Source: Streptomyces luteogriseus (lineage in GTDB: Bacteria; Actinomycetota; Actinomycetes; Streptomycetales; Streptomycetaceae). From it: 64,000 nucleotides of DNA. The first letter of the stretch is position 1, and each line of letters starts with the position of its first letter. Positions 20,060 through 30,610 of this stretch are shown here, piece by piece. Position numbers and translations under genes: made by a program. The notes under the pieces were generated by a model. That model saw only the letters and a list, made by a program, of their open reading frames with translations. It did no database searches and was not told the DNA's origin. The stretch covers positions 1,736,001-1,800,000 of the forward strand of contig NZ_JACHMS010000001.1 of NCBI RefSeq assembly GCF_014205055.1, in the 5' to 3' direction.

Positions 20060-20300
20060 TCAGCGGAGTTTCGCGTCCTGCGCCTTGATCACGGGCGTGA
20101 GGACCGTCGGACTCGCGATGCGGGCGCCGCCCACCGCGGTGCACACGGCGATGACGTCTGCGTGGCGTACAGAGGACGTCTGCGTGGCGTACAACGGTGA
20201 GGCGCCGTGCCGGGGTCTGCCGACGCTCCCGGAGCAGCCTGCCAGGCAGGTGAAGGGCGGCGGCGGTCGGCGGGGAGACGGCCGCCGCGGTGCGCTTCAT
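20060..20300 (-). pseudogene. Small ORF broken by a 22-bp tandem duplication
   Basis: On the minus strand a frame from ATG 20300 reads ...ARRLTVVRHADV and then hits the second copy of a 22-base duplication. In another frame the second copy continues HADVIAVCTAVGGARIAS to ...KAQDAKLR and a TGA at 20060. Removing one 22-base unit joins the two into one ORF of about 72 codons with strong third-position G+C in its last 30 codons. I do not recognise the product, and the start has no ribosome site, so coding status is uncertain. Confidence 0.35.
20150..20193. repeat. 22-bp tandem duplication
   Basis: Two adjacent 22-base units (20150-20171 and 20172-20193) match at 21 of 22 positions; the shared core is GACGTCTGCGTGGCGTACA. 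The unit length is not a multiple of three and shifts the frame of the small ORF that contains it. Confidence 0.85.
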
Positions 20301-20340
20301 GGGCGGAGGACAGCCATGGGGGAGGGTACCGCCCGGCCCG

Positions 20341-21387
20341 CTACAGGGAGTCGTCCGCGTTCCCCAGGTCCGTCACGCGTTCCAGCAGGATCGGCTCCCA
20401 GGCGCGGCGCAGCCGGGTCCGCAGCAGGGTGACGTCCTTGCCGGTGAGGTCCTCGGCGAGGTGGACGACGCTGTCGCAGCGGGCGAGCCACAGGCCGCGC
20501 AGGCAGGGCCGGGCGCCGTAGCCGGCGAGGGTGGCGGCGCGCACGGCGGCGGGTGAGCCGACGGCGAGCGCGAGGCCCGCGATGTCCTCGGCCGGGTCAC
20601 CGACGACCGCGCCCGCCCAGCCGAGCACGCCGCGCACCCGGCCGTCGGCGCTGACCACGAGATGCCCGCCCGTGAGGGTGCGGTGGGTGAGGACCGCCGA
20701 GGCGGGTTGGGCGGCGAGCTGGGACGCGGCGGGCGGGGTGAGCTGGTTCAGGCGTGTGGCGTCGAACTCGTCGGCTGCGGAGAGGCGTTCGGCTGCGCGT
20801 ACGGCGGCCCGGCGCAGTGCCTCCAGGGAACGCGGCGCGGCGCGCGGCACGCCGAGCGTCTCTGCCTGCCGGACCGGCACCTCGCGCAGACCCGTGAGGA
20901 GCGCGGCGAGGTCGGCCTCGCCGACGGCGGACACGTCGTGCTCCTCCCCCGAGCCGCCGGGCACCTTGGTGTCCAGCGTGTAGCTCAGCCCGGGGGCCCA
21001 CTCGCCGTTCGCGACGCTGACGGGCACCGCCGCCGGGACGTGCGGGCGGACGAGGTCACGCAGGCGCAGTTCGCGGCGCTGGCGCAGGGTGGCCTCGCGG
21101 TCGGGGGCGAGCCGCAGCACGTGGCGGGTGCCGACCCACCAGGTGACGGGTTCGGCGCCCGGGGTGGCGGGCCGGACGTCGGGGCCGGAGCCACTCCCGC
21201 CCGTCCGGGGCTCCTTGCCGCCGCGGCCCTCCCGGGCGCCCTCGGCGCCCTTGGAGTCCTTGGCGTTCTTGCCTTCCTTGGCGTCCTTGAGGAGGGACAG
21301 GACCAGCCGGCGGACGGTGTCCGCGGTGGGTGTGGGTGCCTGGGTCATGGTCGCGCCGTTGCCGTTCGGGAGGCGAGCTGGGGACAT
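20341..21387 (-). CDS. APH-fold protein lacking kinase catalytic residues (probable pseudokinase)
   Basis: 348 residues from ATG 21387 (GGAGTGAGG upstream); ATG 21348 is an alternative. After a Lys/Glu/Gly-rich low-complexity stretch (about residues 35-62), VTWWVGTRHVLRLAPDREAT looks like the APH ATP-site strands. At the place of the catalytic loop HGDLxxxN there is THRTLTGGHLVV, and at the metal site DW/DFE there is GVLGWAGAVVGDPAEDIAGL. The architecture, including GDPAEDIAGLAL, is that of aminoglycoside phosphotransferases but Asp and Asn are gone. It may bind nucleotide or act as a regulator. It ends convergently with the treZ side and is eight bases from the M24 peptidase gene, which is probably co-transcribed upstream. 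Confidence 0.75.
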   Translation of the reverse strand: MSPARLPNGNGATMTQAPTPTADTVRRLVLSLLKDAKEGKNAKDSKGAEGAREGRGGKEPRTGGSGSGPDVRPATPGAEPVTWWVGTRHVLRLAPDREATLRQRRELRLRDLVRPHVPAAVPVSVANGEWAPGLSYTLDTKVPGGSGEEHDVSAVGEADLAALLTGLREVPVRQAETLGVPRAAPRSLEALRRAAVRAAERLSAADEFDATRLNQLTPPAASQLAAQPASAVLTHRTLTGGHLVVSADGRVRGVLGWAGAVVGDPAEDIAGLALAVGSPAAVRAATLAGYGARPCLRGLWLARCDSVVHLAEDLTGKDVTLLRTRLRRAWEPILLERVTDLGNADDSL

Positions 21388-21394
21388 CGGGGCC

Positions 21395-22522
21395 TCACTC
21401 CACTATGACCAGCTCGCGCGCGGTGGTGTTCAGGCGCCGTCCGCCGTCCTCGGTGACGGTCACGATGTCCTCGATGCGGACGCCGAACCGGCCGGGCAGG
21501 TAGACGCCGGGTTCCACGGAGAAGCACATGCCGGGCACGAGGGGCCGCTCCTCGCCCTCGATCATGTACGGCGGCTCGTGGGTGGTGACACCGATGCCGT
21601 GTCCGGTGCGGTGGATGAAGTACTCGCCGTAGCCGGCGGCGGCGATGACCTCGCGGGCGGCCCGGTCGACGTCCTGGCAGGCGGCGCCGGGCCGCACGGC
21701 GCGGAAGCCGGCCTCCTGCGCCTCGCGCACGATGTCGTGCACACGCCGCTCCTCGTCGGTGGGCTCGCCGACGTGGACCGTGCGGGAGGTGTCGGAGCCG
21801 TAGCCGTCCCGCAGTCCGCCGAAGTCGAGGACGACCATGTCGCCGCGGGCGATGACGCGGTCGCCCGCCTCGTGGTGCGGGTCCGCGCCGTTCGGGCCCG
21901 AGGCGACGATGGTGAAGTCGACCTGCTCATGGCCGTGCCGGCGCAGCAGCCGGTCGAGGTCCGCGGCCACCTCGGACTCCGGGCGCCCGGCGAAGGGGAC
22001 GTTACGGATCTCCTCGAACGTGGCGTCCGCGGCGGCTCCGGCGGCCGCCATGAGGTCCAGCTCGGCCGCGTCCTTGACGGCGCGCAGCATCGGCAGGGCC
22101 TCGGTGAGCGAGGCGTAGGAGCTGCCGGGCATGGCCTGCCGGAGGGCCAGCAGGTGCAGGGCCCAGGCGTTGTCGCTGATGCCGAACCGGCCCGCGGGGT
22201 CGAGGAGGGCGGCGGTGGCGGCGTAGGGGTCCTTGCCGTCGGTCCAGTCGCGCAGGGTCAGGGCGGCCGCGCCGGCCGCCCGGTGCGCGTCCGGGGCCTC
22301 CAGGGCGGGGACGACGAGGACGGGGTCCTGCCCGGCGGAGAGGACCAGCAGGGTGAGGCGCTCGGTGACGGCCGGGGGTGTGTAGCCGGTGAGCCACACC
22401 AGGTCCGGTCCCGGGGCCACCAGCAGGCCGGCGAGCCCGGCTTCGGCGGCCGTCCGCGCGGCGCGCTCCATACGGGCCCGGTAGTCGTCGGCGGTGAAGG
22501 ACGCGGCCGTGCTTCCGGTCAT
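21395..22522 (-). CDS. M24 family Xaa-Pro aminopeptidase
   Basis: 375 residues. An N-terminal creatinase-like domain (GLLVAPGPDLVWLTGYTP) precedes the pita-bread catalytic domain. Metal ligands in order are VVLDFGG (Asp), GYGSDTSRT (Asp), HRTGHGIGV (His), FSVEPGVY (Glu) and VRIEDIV (Glu). It removes N-terminal residues before proline using a dinuclear metal site in the cytoplasm. It is probably the first gene of a two-gene unit with the kinase-like gene eight bases downstream. Confidence 0.94.
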   Translation of the reverse strand: MTGSTAASFTADDYRARMERAARTAAEAGLAGLLVAPGPDLVWLTGYTPPAVTERLTLLVLSAGQDPVLVVPALEAPDAHRAAGAAALTLRDWTDGKDPYAATAALLDPAGRFGISDNAWALHLLALRQAMPGSSYASLTEALPMLRAVKDAAELDLMAAAGAAADATFEEIRNVPFAGRPESEVAADLDRLLRRHGHEQVDFTIVASGPNGADPHHEAGDRVIARGDMVVLDFGGLRDGYGSDTSRTVHVGEPTDEERRVHDIVREAQEAGFRAVRPGAACQDVDRAAREVIAAAGYGEYFIHRTGHGIGVTTHEPPYMIEGEERPLVPGMCFSVEPGVYLPGRFGVRIEDIVTVTEDGGRRLNTTARELVIVE

Positions 22523-22635
22523 CCGGGCCTCCCAGAACGGGCGAAGGGGCTACGGGCAGCATCCTGCCCGGCCGGAGGGGGCGGCGCGAGCCGTCTGCGG
22601 GCATTCACCCCGGCAACCTGCCTCACGGCAGCGGA

Positions 22636-22666
22636 TTGCCCGAGCGTTATAGCTAATGCTTAGATG
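22636..22666 (+). promoter_or_regulatory. Candidate promoter of the phosphoesterase gene
   Basis: TTGCCC (22636-22641) and TAGATG (22661-22666) are 19 bases apart in an unusually AT-rich patch (GTTATAGCTAATGCTTAG) 42 bases before the GTG start at 22708. Confidence 0.4.
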
Positions 22667-22707
22667 CGACTCTTCCATTAAGTGGTCGATCGAGGGGGCG
22701 TACGACG

Positions 22708-23463
22708 GTGCTGGTACTCGCGCACATCAGCGATCTGCATCTGGACGGGAGCGCGCGGGCGACGGAGCGCGCCGAGCGGGTGCGCGACCGCCTGTGGGAG
22801 CTGCCGGGCCACGTGGACGCGCTGCTGGTGACCGGGGACATCGCGGACCACGGCACGGAGCCGGAGTACGAGGAGGCCGCCCGCATCCTGGGACTGCGCA
22901 CCGGCGACGCCCCGTTCCCGGTGCTGACCTGCCCGGGCAACCACGACAGCCGTACGCCCTACCGCAAGGCGCTGCTGGGCCGGCCCGGCGGCGAGGGGCC
23001 GGTCAACAGCGTGCAGGTCTTCGAGGACGGCGCGGTGCTGATGTGCGACTCCAGCGTCCCGGGCAGCGACGACGGGGAACTGGACGAGGAGACCTGCGAC
23101 TGGATCGAGACGACCCTCGACGAACTCGACGGCGGCCTTCCGGCCCTGCTCGCCTTCCACCACCCGCCGGTGGCACTGCACCACCCGCTGCCCGACTCCT
23201 GCGCGCTGCGTCACCCCGGCCGGCTTGCGGACCTGCTGGCCCGACGGCCGGAGATCGCCGGGCTGATCACCGGCCACGCCCACACCCCCGCCGCCACCTC
23301 GTTCGCGGGGCGGCCCCTGGTCGTCGGGCCGGGTGTGACGTGGACGCTGCGGCTGCCCTGGGAGGGCGAGCAGATCGCCGACCGGGAGGCGCCGCCCGGG
23401 CTGGCGTTCCACGTGCTGGACGGCTCGGGGCGGCTCACCAGCCACTTCCGCGTCGTGCCGTGA
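22708..23463 (+). CDS. Calcineurin-like metallophosphoesterase, CpdA type
   Basis: 251 residues from GTG 22708. The dimetal signature is complete: ISDLHLD, VTGDIADHG, CPGNHDSR, FHHPPV and GHAHTPA. This order is typical of class III 3',5'-cyclic-nucleotide phosphodiesterases and related phosphohydrolases. Cyclic AMP is one possible substrate, but the family is broad. It is monocistronic and convergent with the PDZ gene nine bases downstream. Confidence 0.92.
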   Translation: MLVLAHISDLHLDGSARATERAERVRDRLWELPGHVDALLVTGDIADHGTEPEYEEAARILGLRTGDAPFPVLTCPGNHDSRTPYRKALLGRPGGEGPVNSVQVFEDGAVLMCDSSVPGSDDGELDEETCDWIETTLDELDGGLPALLAFHHPPVALHHPLPDSCALRHPGRLADLLARRPEIAGLITGHAHTPAATSFAGRPLVVGPGVTWTLRLPWEGEQIADREAPPGLAFHVLDGSGRLTSHFRVVP

Positions 23464-23472
23464 GGGCAGGCG

Positions 23473-24039
23473 TCACGCGGCGACGGCAGGTACGAGCGTC
23501 AGCTGCTCGTAGCCGCCGCTGCGGTGGCGGACCGTCAGTCTGACCTCGGAGCCCGGCCGGGTGCGGGCGACGGCCCGGACCAGATCGGCGGCGGTGTCGA
23601 TACGGGTCGCGCCGTAGGCCAGGAGGACATCGCCGCGCACCAGCCCGGCGGCCTGCGCAGGCCCGGGGACGTGCAGCCCCACGACCACGGCCCCCGGCTT
23701 ACGGGCGTCCATGACCTGCACGCCGAGCGTCGCGGCGGCGGGCGCGGAGGGCGTCGCAGCGGCGGGCGCGGGGCCGGGGAGCGACGGCGTGTGCTGCCAC
23801 CCTCGCGGGTCGAGACGTCCGCCCTTGCCGAGTACCGCGGTGCCCATCGCCCCGAGTCCGATCCCGGAGAGGACCAGGACCACGCCCGTGAACGAGGCGA
23901 GCAGGACGTTCAGGAGCCGCCTCCCGCGTCGCCGGGCGGCGTGCGGGCGGGGCCGTGACGGGCCGGGCCCCGTCACGGCCGTGACTCCCCCGGGCTCCTG
24001 ACCCGGCATCGGCTTGGGTCGCAGCGCGGTCTGTTCCAT
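23473..24039 (-). CDS. Membrane-anchored PDZ domain protein
   Basis: 188 residues from ATG 24039, which has GGAGG six bases upstream. After a basic cytoplasmic segment (PHAARRRGRRLL) there is one membrane helix (NVLLASFTGVVLVLSGIGLG). Then comes an Ala/Pro linker and a PDZ domain (LGVQVMDARKPGAVVVGLHV, AAGLVRGDVLLAYGATRIDT, VRAVARTRPGSEVRL). It resembles the C-terminal PDZ of HtrA proteases without the protease, so it probably tethers or senses C-terminal peptides outside the membrane. Confidence 0.85.
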   Translation of the reverse strand: MEQTALRPKPMPGQEPGGVTAVTGPGPSRPRPHAARRRGRRLLNVLLASFTGVVLVLSGIGLGAMGTAVLGKGGRLDPRGWQHTPSLPGPAPAAATPSAPAAATLGVQVMDARKPGAVVVGLHVPGPAQAAGLVRGDVLLAYGATRIDTAADLVRAVARTRPGSEVRLTVRHRSGGYEQLTLVPAVAA

Positions 24040-24171
24040 GGCTCGCCTCCGCATGGTGCCGATCGCATCCGGCGGATCCCGGAACGATCACGGCAGGTGC
24101 TCTACCCGGCGCACCGGCGGACGACGAGCCACGAACGAGTGAGACTGACCGGGGCCCGGCGCGGTCAGGGA

Positions 24172-24332
24172 TCAGCCGGTGCGGCCGTCCCCGTGACCGC
24201 CGTGCGCCCCGTCGTGGCCGGACTTCAGCACCCGCCCGGGCATCACGACGACGGGCCGCATCACGCCCATGTCCTCGTGCGCCGAGGTGGCGGTGGATGT
24301 CCCGTGCCGCATCGGTCCGGCCGGACATCGCC
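24172..24332 (-). pseudogene. Frameshifted relic of a multicopper oxidase C-terminus
   Basis: Immediately after the geosmin synthase stop, one minus frame reads DIHRHLG and the next frame continues [18 protein letters not shown] to a TGA at 24172. Multicopper oxidases end with HCHxxxHEDxGMM followed by a short tail. Here the type-1 copper Cys is Arg, seven bases separate the second His codon from the HED motif so the frame is broken, and nothing upstream is left because the geosmin gene begins there. A His-rich tail ([11 protein letters not shown]) follows. The match is short and the call is an inference. Confidence 0.45.
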
Positions 24333-24335
24333 GCC

Positions 24336-26540
<2,205 letters not shown>

Positions 26541-26636
26541 CTACCCGCCGCCCCGCGGCGGCATCCGCCGGGCCGGACATGATCACACCATCGCGTGAAT
26601 CGAACCTGAACGCAGCCGGTGTGGAGGTGACTTGGC

Positions 26637-27827
26637 CTAACCGGGGACCCGCACCTGAATCAGCGCGTGCGTGCCGCCGGTGCGCCAGCGCCGGCCCTCC
26701 GCCGCGTCCAAGGCGGCCTCGGTCTGCGCGTCGAGGCCGGTGATCACGTCGGACTTCAGGGTGCGCAGGGCGGCGACCGGACCGGGGAAGTGGGCGGTGA
26801 CGTCGGCGAACGGCGTGGTCGGGGCCCACAGCCGGTCGCCGACCAGGCGGCGGTAGTTGAGGTCGCCCTTCACGATGGTGAGGGTGGCCGAGGCGAACTC
26901 CGCGCGCAGGTCCCCGGGCATCTCCTCGTAGGGCAGCGGCGCGCTGGAGAAGGCGTGGGCACGCAGTGTGAGGCGGCCGTCGGCGAGGGCGGACCAGAGG
27001 GTCCGGCCGTACGCGGCGGCCGCTCCCCCGGCACCGGTCAGCCGGCGCACGGCGTCGACGACGTCCGCGGTGGTGGCGTCGGAGACGTAGTAGGGGTACG
27101 GCTTGACGTGCAGGACCGCCCGTCCGATGCGGCCGCTCTCCAGGAGGTGGGCGACCAGGAGGAGATCGGGGACGAGTTCGCGGCCCGCGTTGTCGGCGAC
27201 CAGGCACAGCGTGCCGGTCCCGGGCCCGGTGGCGTCGAGCCGTGACCAGAGGCGGTCGCTGTCGTCGGCGACCAGGCCGGGCGCGGCGTCCGTGGCGTGT
27301 GCGCCTTCCGCGGAGAGGCGGAAGCCGAGGTCGGCCCGGTTGCCCCAGAGGGAGCCGTGCAGCAGGGCCCGGCTCTGTTCGGCGGCGGGCCGGGCGGCGA
27401 GGTCGTCGAGTGCGGCGAGTTCCTCGTCGGTCTCGGCGGAGTGGAGTTCGGCGAGTTTGAAGGGGCGGAAGGGGTCGATGCCCTGCCAGGGACCCGGGCC
27501 GAAGTAGCCGACGGCCTGGAGCAGCCGGCGGTAGAACCAGCTCTCGGACCAGAGCCACGGAACGTCGAACCAGGACCGGCCGGTGTGGTCGCGCAGCCCC
27601 CAGGTCTCCCAGAGGCCCCGGTCGTGCGCGTCGGCGGGAAGGGGTTCGATCTCGCCCTCCGTGCACGCGGCGAGCAGCTCGTCGAGGGCGCGGTGCTGCG
27701 CGGGTTCGTACGGGAAGGCCTCGCGGACCTGCTTGATGATCGCGGGGTGCCGCTCGGCCAGCACACTGTGGGGGAAGGAGCCCGGCTGGTTGCCGAGGAG
27801 CAGGGGCGCGGAGGGGGTGTCGGGCAT
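26637..27827 (-). CDS. ARMT1-like damage-control phosphatase (DUF89)
   Basis: 396 residues from ATG 27827 with GGTGAG upstream; a GTG nine bases earlier is possible. The DUF89 landmarks are LVADNAGRELVPDLLLVAHL (the Asp-Asn metal site), HVKPYPYYVSDATTADV, and TIVKGDLNYRRLVGD, with ALIQVRVPG near the end. Proteins of this family dephosphorylate damaged or excess phosphometabolites with a divalent metal. It lies between geosmin synthase and the TetR gene on the same strand. Confidence 0.85.
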   Translation of the reverse strand: MPDTPSAPLLLGNQPGSFPHSVLAERHPAIIKQVREAFPYEPAQHRALDELLAACTEGEIEPLPADAHDRGLWETWGLRDHTGRSWFDVPWLWSESWFYRRLLQAVGYFGPGPWQGIDPFRPFKLAELHSAETDEELAALDDLAARPAAEQSRALLHGSLWGNRADLGFRLSAEGAHATDAAPGLVADDSDRLWSRLDATGPGTGTLCLVADNAGRELVPDLLLVAHLLESGRIGRAVLHVKPYPYYVSDATTADVVDAVRRLTGAGGAAAAYGRTLWSALADGRLTLRAHAFSSAPLPYEEMPGDLRAEFASATLTIVKGDLNYRRLVGDRLWAPTTPFADVTAHFPGPVAALRTLKSDVITGLDAQTEAALDAAEGRRWRTGGTHALIQVRVPG

Positions 27828-27882
27828 GGGACTCACCGTAACGCGCGTGCCCTTCGCGGGGGCCGAGCCGCCCGCCCTCCGG

Positions 27883-28530
27883 TCACACGGGTGCGATCTC
27901 CCGCTCCAGTCGCGCCGCCAGGCTCAGATAGCGGGCGCGGCGGGTCACCGGAACCAGGCCGCGGATGAGTATGTTCCACATCTCGGCCGTGCGGCGGGGC
28001 TGGCGGGCGACCGGCTCGCGGGAGCGGCCCACGACGCGGGTGCCGACGAAGAAGCAGACCAACGAGTGGGCCACGACGTCGATGTCGACGTCTGGGTGGA
28101 CATCGGACTCCTTGACCGCGCCGACGAGCCGGGCCGTGACGATGTCCAGCCACTCGGTGAACGGGTGGCTCAGGGGCGGCCGGGGCCGGATCCCGCCCGT
28201 GGCGAGCCGCAGACCGGCCCGCAGCACCGGATCCTCGACGGACTTGCGGGTGATGCCGAATGTGAGGCGCATCAGCGCTTCGAGGGAGGTGTGGCCGCGG
28301 CTGTCGGTCTCCGTGGCCAGCCGGCGGGCGGTGTGCGACTGGAGTTCGAGGATCGCGTGGGCGAGATCCTCCTTCGCCGCGAAGTGGAAGTACAGGGCTC
28401 CCTTGGTGACGTGCGCGTGTTCCACGATGTCGCTGAGACTGGTCGATTCGTACCCGCGACGGTCGAACAGGTCAGCGGCGGCCGTGATGATCGTCGAGCG
28501 GGTCTGCTCGGCTCGCAACTGCCTCGCCAT
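27883..28530 (-). CDS. TetR family regulator of gamma-butyrolactone-receptor type (ScbR/ArpA-like)
   Basis: 215 residues. The N-terminal helix-turn-helix ARQLRAEQTRSTIITAAADL, DRRGYESTSLSDIVEHAHVT and KGALYFHFAAKEDLAHAILE is nearly the ScbR/ArpA consensus. The ligand domain is of matching length and contains the conserved WLDIVTARL and VVAHSLVCFFVGTR. Such proteins repress development and antibiotic genes until a gamma-butyrolactone binds. No butyrolactone synthase (AfsA/ScbA) gene is in the window, so this may be a pseudo-receptor or an orphan receptor. An ARE-like motif lies just upstream. Confidence 0.88.
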   Translation of the reverse strand: MARQLRAEQTRSTIITAAADLFDRRGYESTSLSDIVEHAHVTKGALYFHFAAKEDLAHAILELQSHTARRLATETDSRGHTSLEALMRLTFGITRKSVEDPVLRAGLRLATGGIRPRPPLSHPFTEWLDIVTARLVGAVKESDVHPDVDIDVVAHSLVCFFVGTRVVGRSREPVARQPRRTAEMWNILIRGLVPVTRRARYLSLAARLEREIAPV

Positions 28531-28557
28531 CGGCTGAACTCTCCCGGGACGGAAATG

Positions 28558-28583
28558 AACGGGTCATGCCGTTTGTTTTTACC
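28558..28583. promoter_or_regulatory. Possible autoregulatory element (ARE) half-site upstream of the TetR gene
   Basis: The stretch contains GCCGTTTGTTTTTACC, resembling the right arm (GCYYGTTTGT) of the elements bound by gamma-butyrolactone receptors. The left arm is poorly conserved. It lies 28 to 53 bases upstream of the start codon, the place for autorepression. A second AAACAAGCGC-like half is at about 28657-28670. Confidence 0.35.
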
Positions 28584-28730
28584 CCGCGTACACGATAACT
28601 CACCCTGAGACGGCCCTCTTCACACCAGTGTGCCGGAGTGCGCGTGCACATCCGGCAAAACAAGCGCAATCGGTGAAAGAAAACAGCGCGTTCGGTATCT
28701 GACTGTGCGGGATGCGGGGGCAGACGTAAA

Positions 28731-28771
28731 GGCGGGCCGGCCGGTGCCCCATCCGCACCGGCCGGCCCGCC
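28731..28771 (-). terminator. Strong hairpin terminator after the subtilase gene
   Basis: A perfect 17-bp stem (28731-28747 with 28755-28771, GGCGGGCCGGCCGGTGC) with a seven-base loop lies 40 bases past the subtilase stop. There is no U tract, as is usual for Streptomyces. Confidence 0.85.
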
Positions 28772-28810
28772 CGCTTGTGGCCTGCCTCGTTCAGCGTTCC
28801 CCGAAGAGGA

Positions 28811-30610
28811 TCAGAAGGTCAGCTTCCAGCCGTTGAGGGTGCCCGTGTCCTGGGCGGCGGTGTCCTGGACGCGCAGCTTCCAGGTGCCGTTGGCCGCCTC
28901 GCCGGAGGCGTTCACCGTGTAGGTGGTGTTCACGTTGTCGGCGGAGTCCGACGCGGCGGCCTTCAGGCGGTACGTCGAACCGTCCGGCGCCACCAGGTCG
29001 ATGACGAGGTCGCCGCGGTAGGTGTGGGTGATGTCGACGCCGACCTGGAGGGCCGAGGGGGCGTTGCCGCTGCGGCCGGTGACGCTGATCGGCGACTCGA
29101 TCGCGGCGCCGTTGTCCGGGATGGCGACGGCGGTGGTGCTGGAGAAGGTCGTGCCGGTGGACGTGCCGCCCTTCACGGCCTGGACCGTCTTGGCGGCGTC
29201 CGCGAGGCCCGCGCCGCAGCCGCCGGAGCAGGTGCCGGGCAGGGCACGGGCATTGGCCTTGATGGCCGACTCGATCTGCGCCGGGGTGAGGGCGGAGTTG
29301 GCCGACTTCATCAGCGCGGCGAGGCCCGCGACGTGCGGGGTGGCCATGCTGGTGCCCTGGTAGTAGGCGTAGTTCTCGCTCGACGGCGTCTTCGTGCCGG
29401 AGTTCAGCGTGGAGAGGATGCCGTTGGCGGTGGCGGTGCGGGTCTCACCGCCGGGGGCGGCGATGTCGACGAGCGAGCCGTAGTTGGAGTACGAGGCCCG
29501 GCTGCCGGCGCGGTTGGTCGCGGCGACCGCGATGACGTTGTTGCAGTTGGCCGGGGAGGCGTTCGAGACGTTCTGGTTCTCGTTGCCGGCCGCGACGACG
29601 ACCGAGGTGCCGCGGTTCACGGCGCCGTTGATGGCGCTCTGGGTCGCGGTGGAGCAGGCGCCGCCCCCGCCGAGGCTCATGTTGATGACCTTGGCGACGT
29701 TGGTGTTGGCGGGCACGCCGGAGACGGTGCCGCCGGACGCCCAGGTGATGGCGTCGATGATGTCGGAGTCGTAGCCGCCGCACTTGCCGAGGACACGGAC
29801 CGGGGAGATCTTCGCGCCGTGGGCGATACCGGCGACACCCTTGCCGTTGTTGGTGGCGGCGGCGATGGTGCCGGCCACGTGGGTGCCGTGCCAGGAGGAG
29901 CCGGAGGCGGCGATGCCCTGGCCGCACTCGTTGTCGTTGTACCAGTCGCCCGGGTCGGCCGGGTTGCTGTCACGGCCGTTGCCGTCGACGGAGACAGCGG
30001 TGTCGGAGATGAAGTCGTAGCCGCCGACGATGTTCGCGGCCAGGTCGGAGTGGGTGACGTAGCCGGTGTCGATGACGGCGACGGTCACGCCGCTGCCGGT
30101 GGTGGTGTCCCACGCGCCGGGGACGTTCATGCCCGCGGTCGACTCGAAGAGGTCCCACTGCTTGCTGTACTCGGTGTCGTTCGGGGTGACGGCCGTCGGC
30201 TTGTTCAGGCGGTCGGGGACGACGTAGGCGACCTGCGGGTCGGCCTTGTACTGGGCGACGACGTCGGCGACGGAGGCACGGGTGGGGTTCGTGCCCAGCT
30301 CGACGAGTGCGGCGCCGGTGCCGAGGCGGCGCTGGAAGTCGATGTCCTCGCCGGTCTTCTCGGCCTTGGACGCGGCGTCGGCGGCGGCGGCCTTGTTGGA
30401 CTTGGCCTCGGTGGCGCCGGACTTGTAGCCGACGATGAGGCGCTCGGCCTGGATGCCGGGGGCGGCTTCGGTCTGGGCGGCGGGGACCGCGGCCGGGCGG
30501 GGGGCGGACTCCTGGGCGACGGCGACCGAGGCGGGGGCTGCGGTCAGCAGGGCGGTGGAGACGACAGCGACGGATATCAGCTTCCGTCTGAGCTCTGGGG
30601 AGATACGCAC
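28811..30610 (-). CDS. Secreted S8 subtilisin-like protease with P-domain
   Basis: 599 residues from GTG 30610, chosen for AAGG eight bases upstream and because it begins a signal peptide (LRRKLISVAVVSTALLTAAP). Domains in order: signal, I9-type propeptide (ERLIVGYKSG...), S8 catalytic domain with VAVIDTGY (Asp), WHGTHVAGTIA (His), the oxyanion Asn in VVAAGNEN and the GTSMATPHVAGLAAL Ser, then a C-terminal proprotein-convertase P-domain (VDITHTYRGDLVIDLVAPDG to DTGTLNGWKLTF). It is a secreted, self-processed protease. It has its own promoter region and a strong terminator. Confidence 0.95.
   Translation of the reverse strand: MRISPELRRKLISVAVVSTALLTAAPASVAVAQESAPRPAAVPAAQTEAAPGIQAERLIVGYKSGATEAKSNKAAAADAASKAEKTGEDIDFQRRLGTGAALVELGTNPTRASVADVVAQYKADPQVAYVVPDRLNKPTAVTPNDTEYSKQWDLFESTAGMNVPGAWDTTTGSGVTVAVIDTGYVTHSDLAANIVGGYDFISDTAVSVDGNGRDSNPADPGDWYNDNECGQGIAASGSSWHGTHVAGTIAAATNNGKGVAGIAHGAKISPVRVLGKCGGYDSDIIDAITWASGGTVSGVPANTNVAKVINMSLGGGGACSTATQSAINGAVNRGTSVVVAAGNENQNVSNASPANCNNVIAVAATNRAGSRASYSNYGSLVDIAAPGGETRTATANGILSTLNSGTKTPSSENYAYYQGTSMATPHVAGLAALMKSANSALTPAQIESAIKANARALPGTCSGGCGAGLADAAKTVQAVKGGTSTGTTFSSTTAVAIPDNGAAIESPISVTGRSGNAPSALQVGVDITHTYRGDLVIDLVAPDGSTYRLKAAASDSADNVNTTYTVNASGEAANGTWKLRVQDTAAQDTGTLNGWKLTF

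Noticed and set aside
26637..28530. A geosmin biosynthetic operon including the ARMT1-like and TetR genes
   Set aside because: Geosmin synthase works alone, the genes have separate upstream regions and there is no metabolic link. Proximity alone is not enough.
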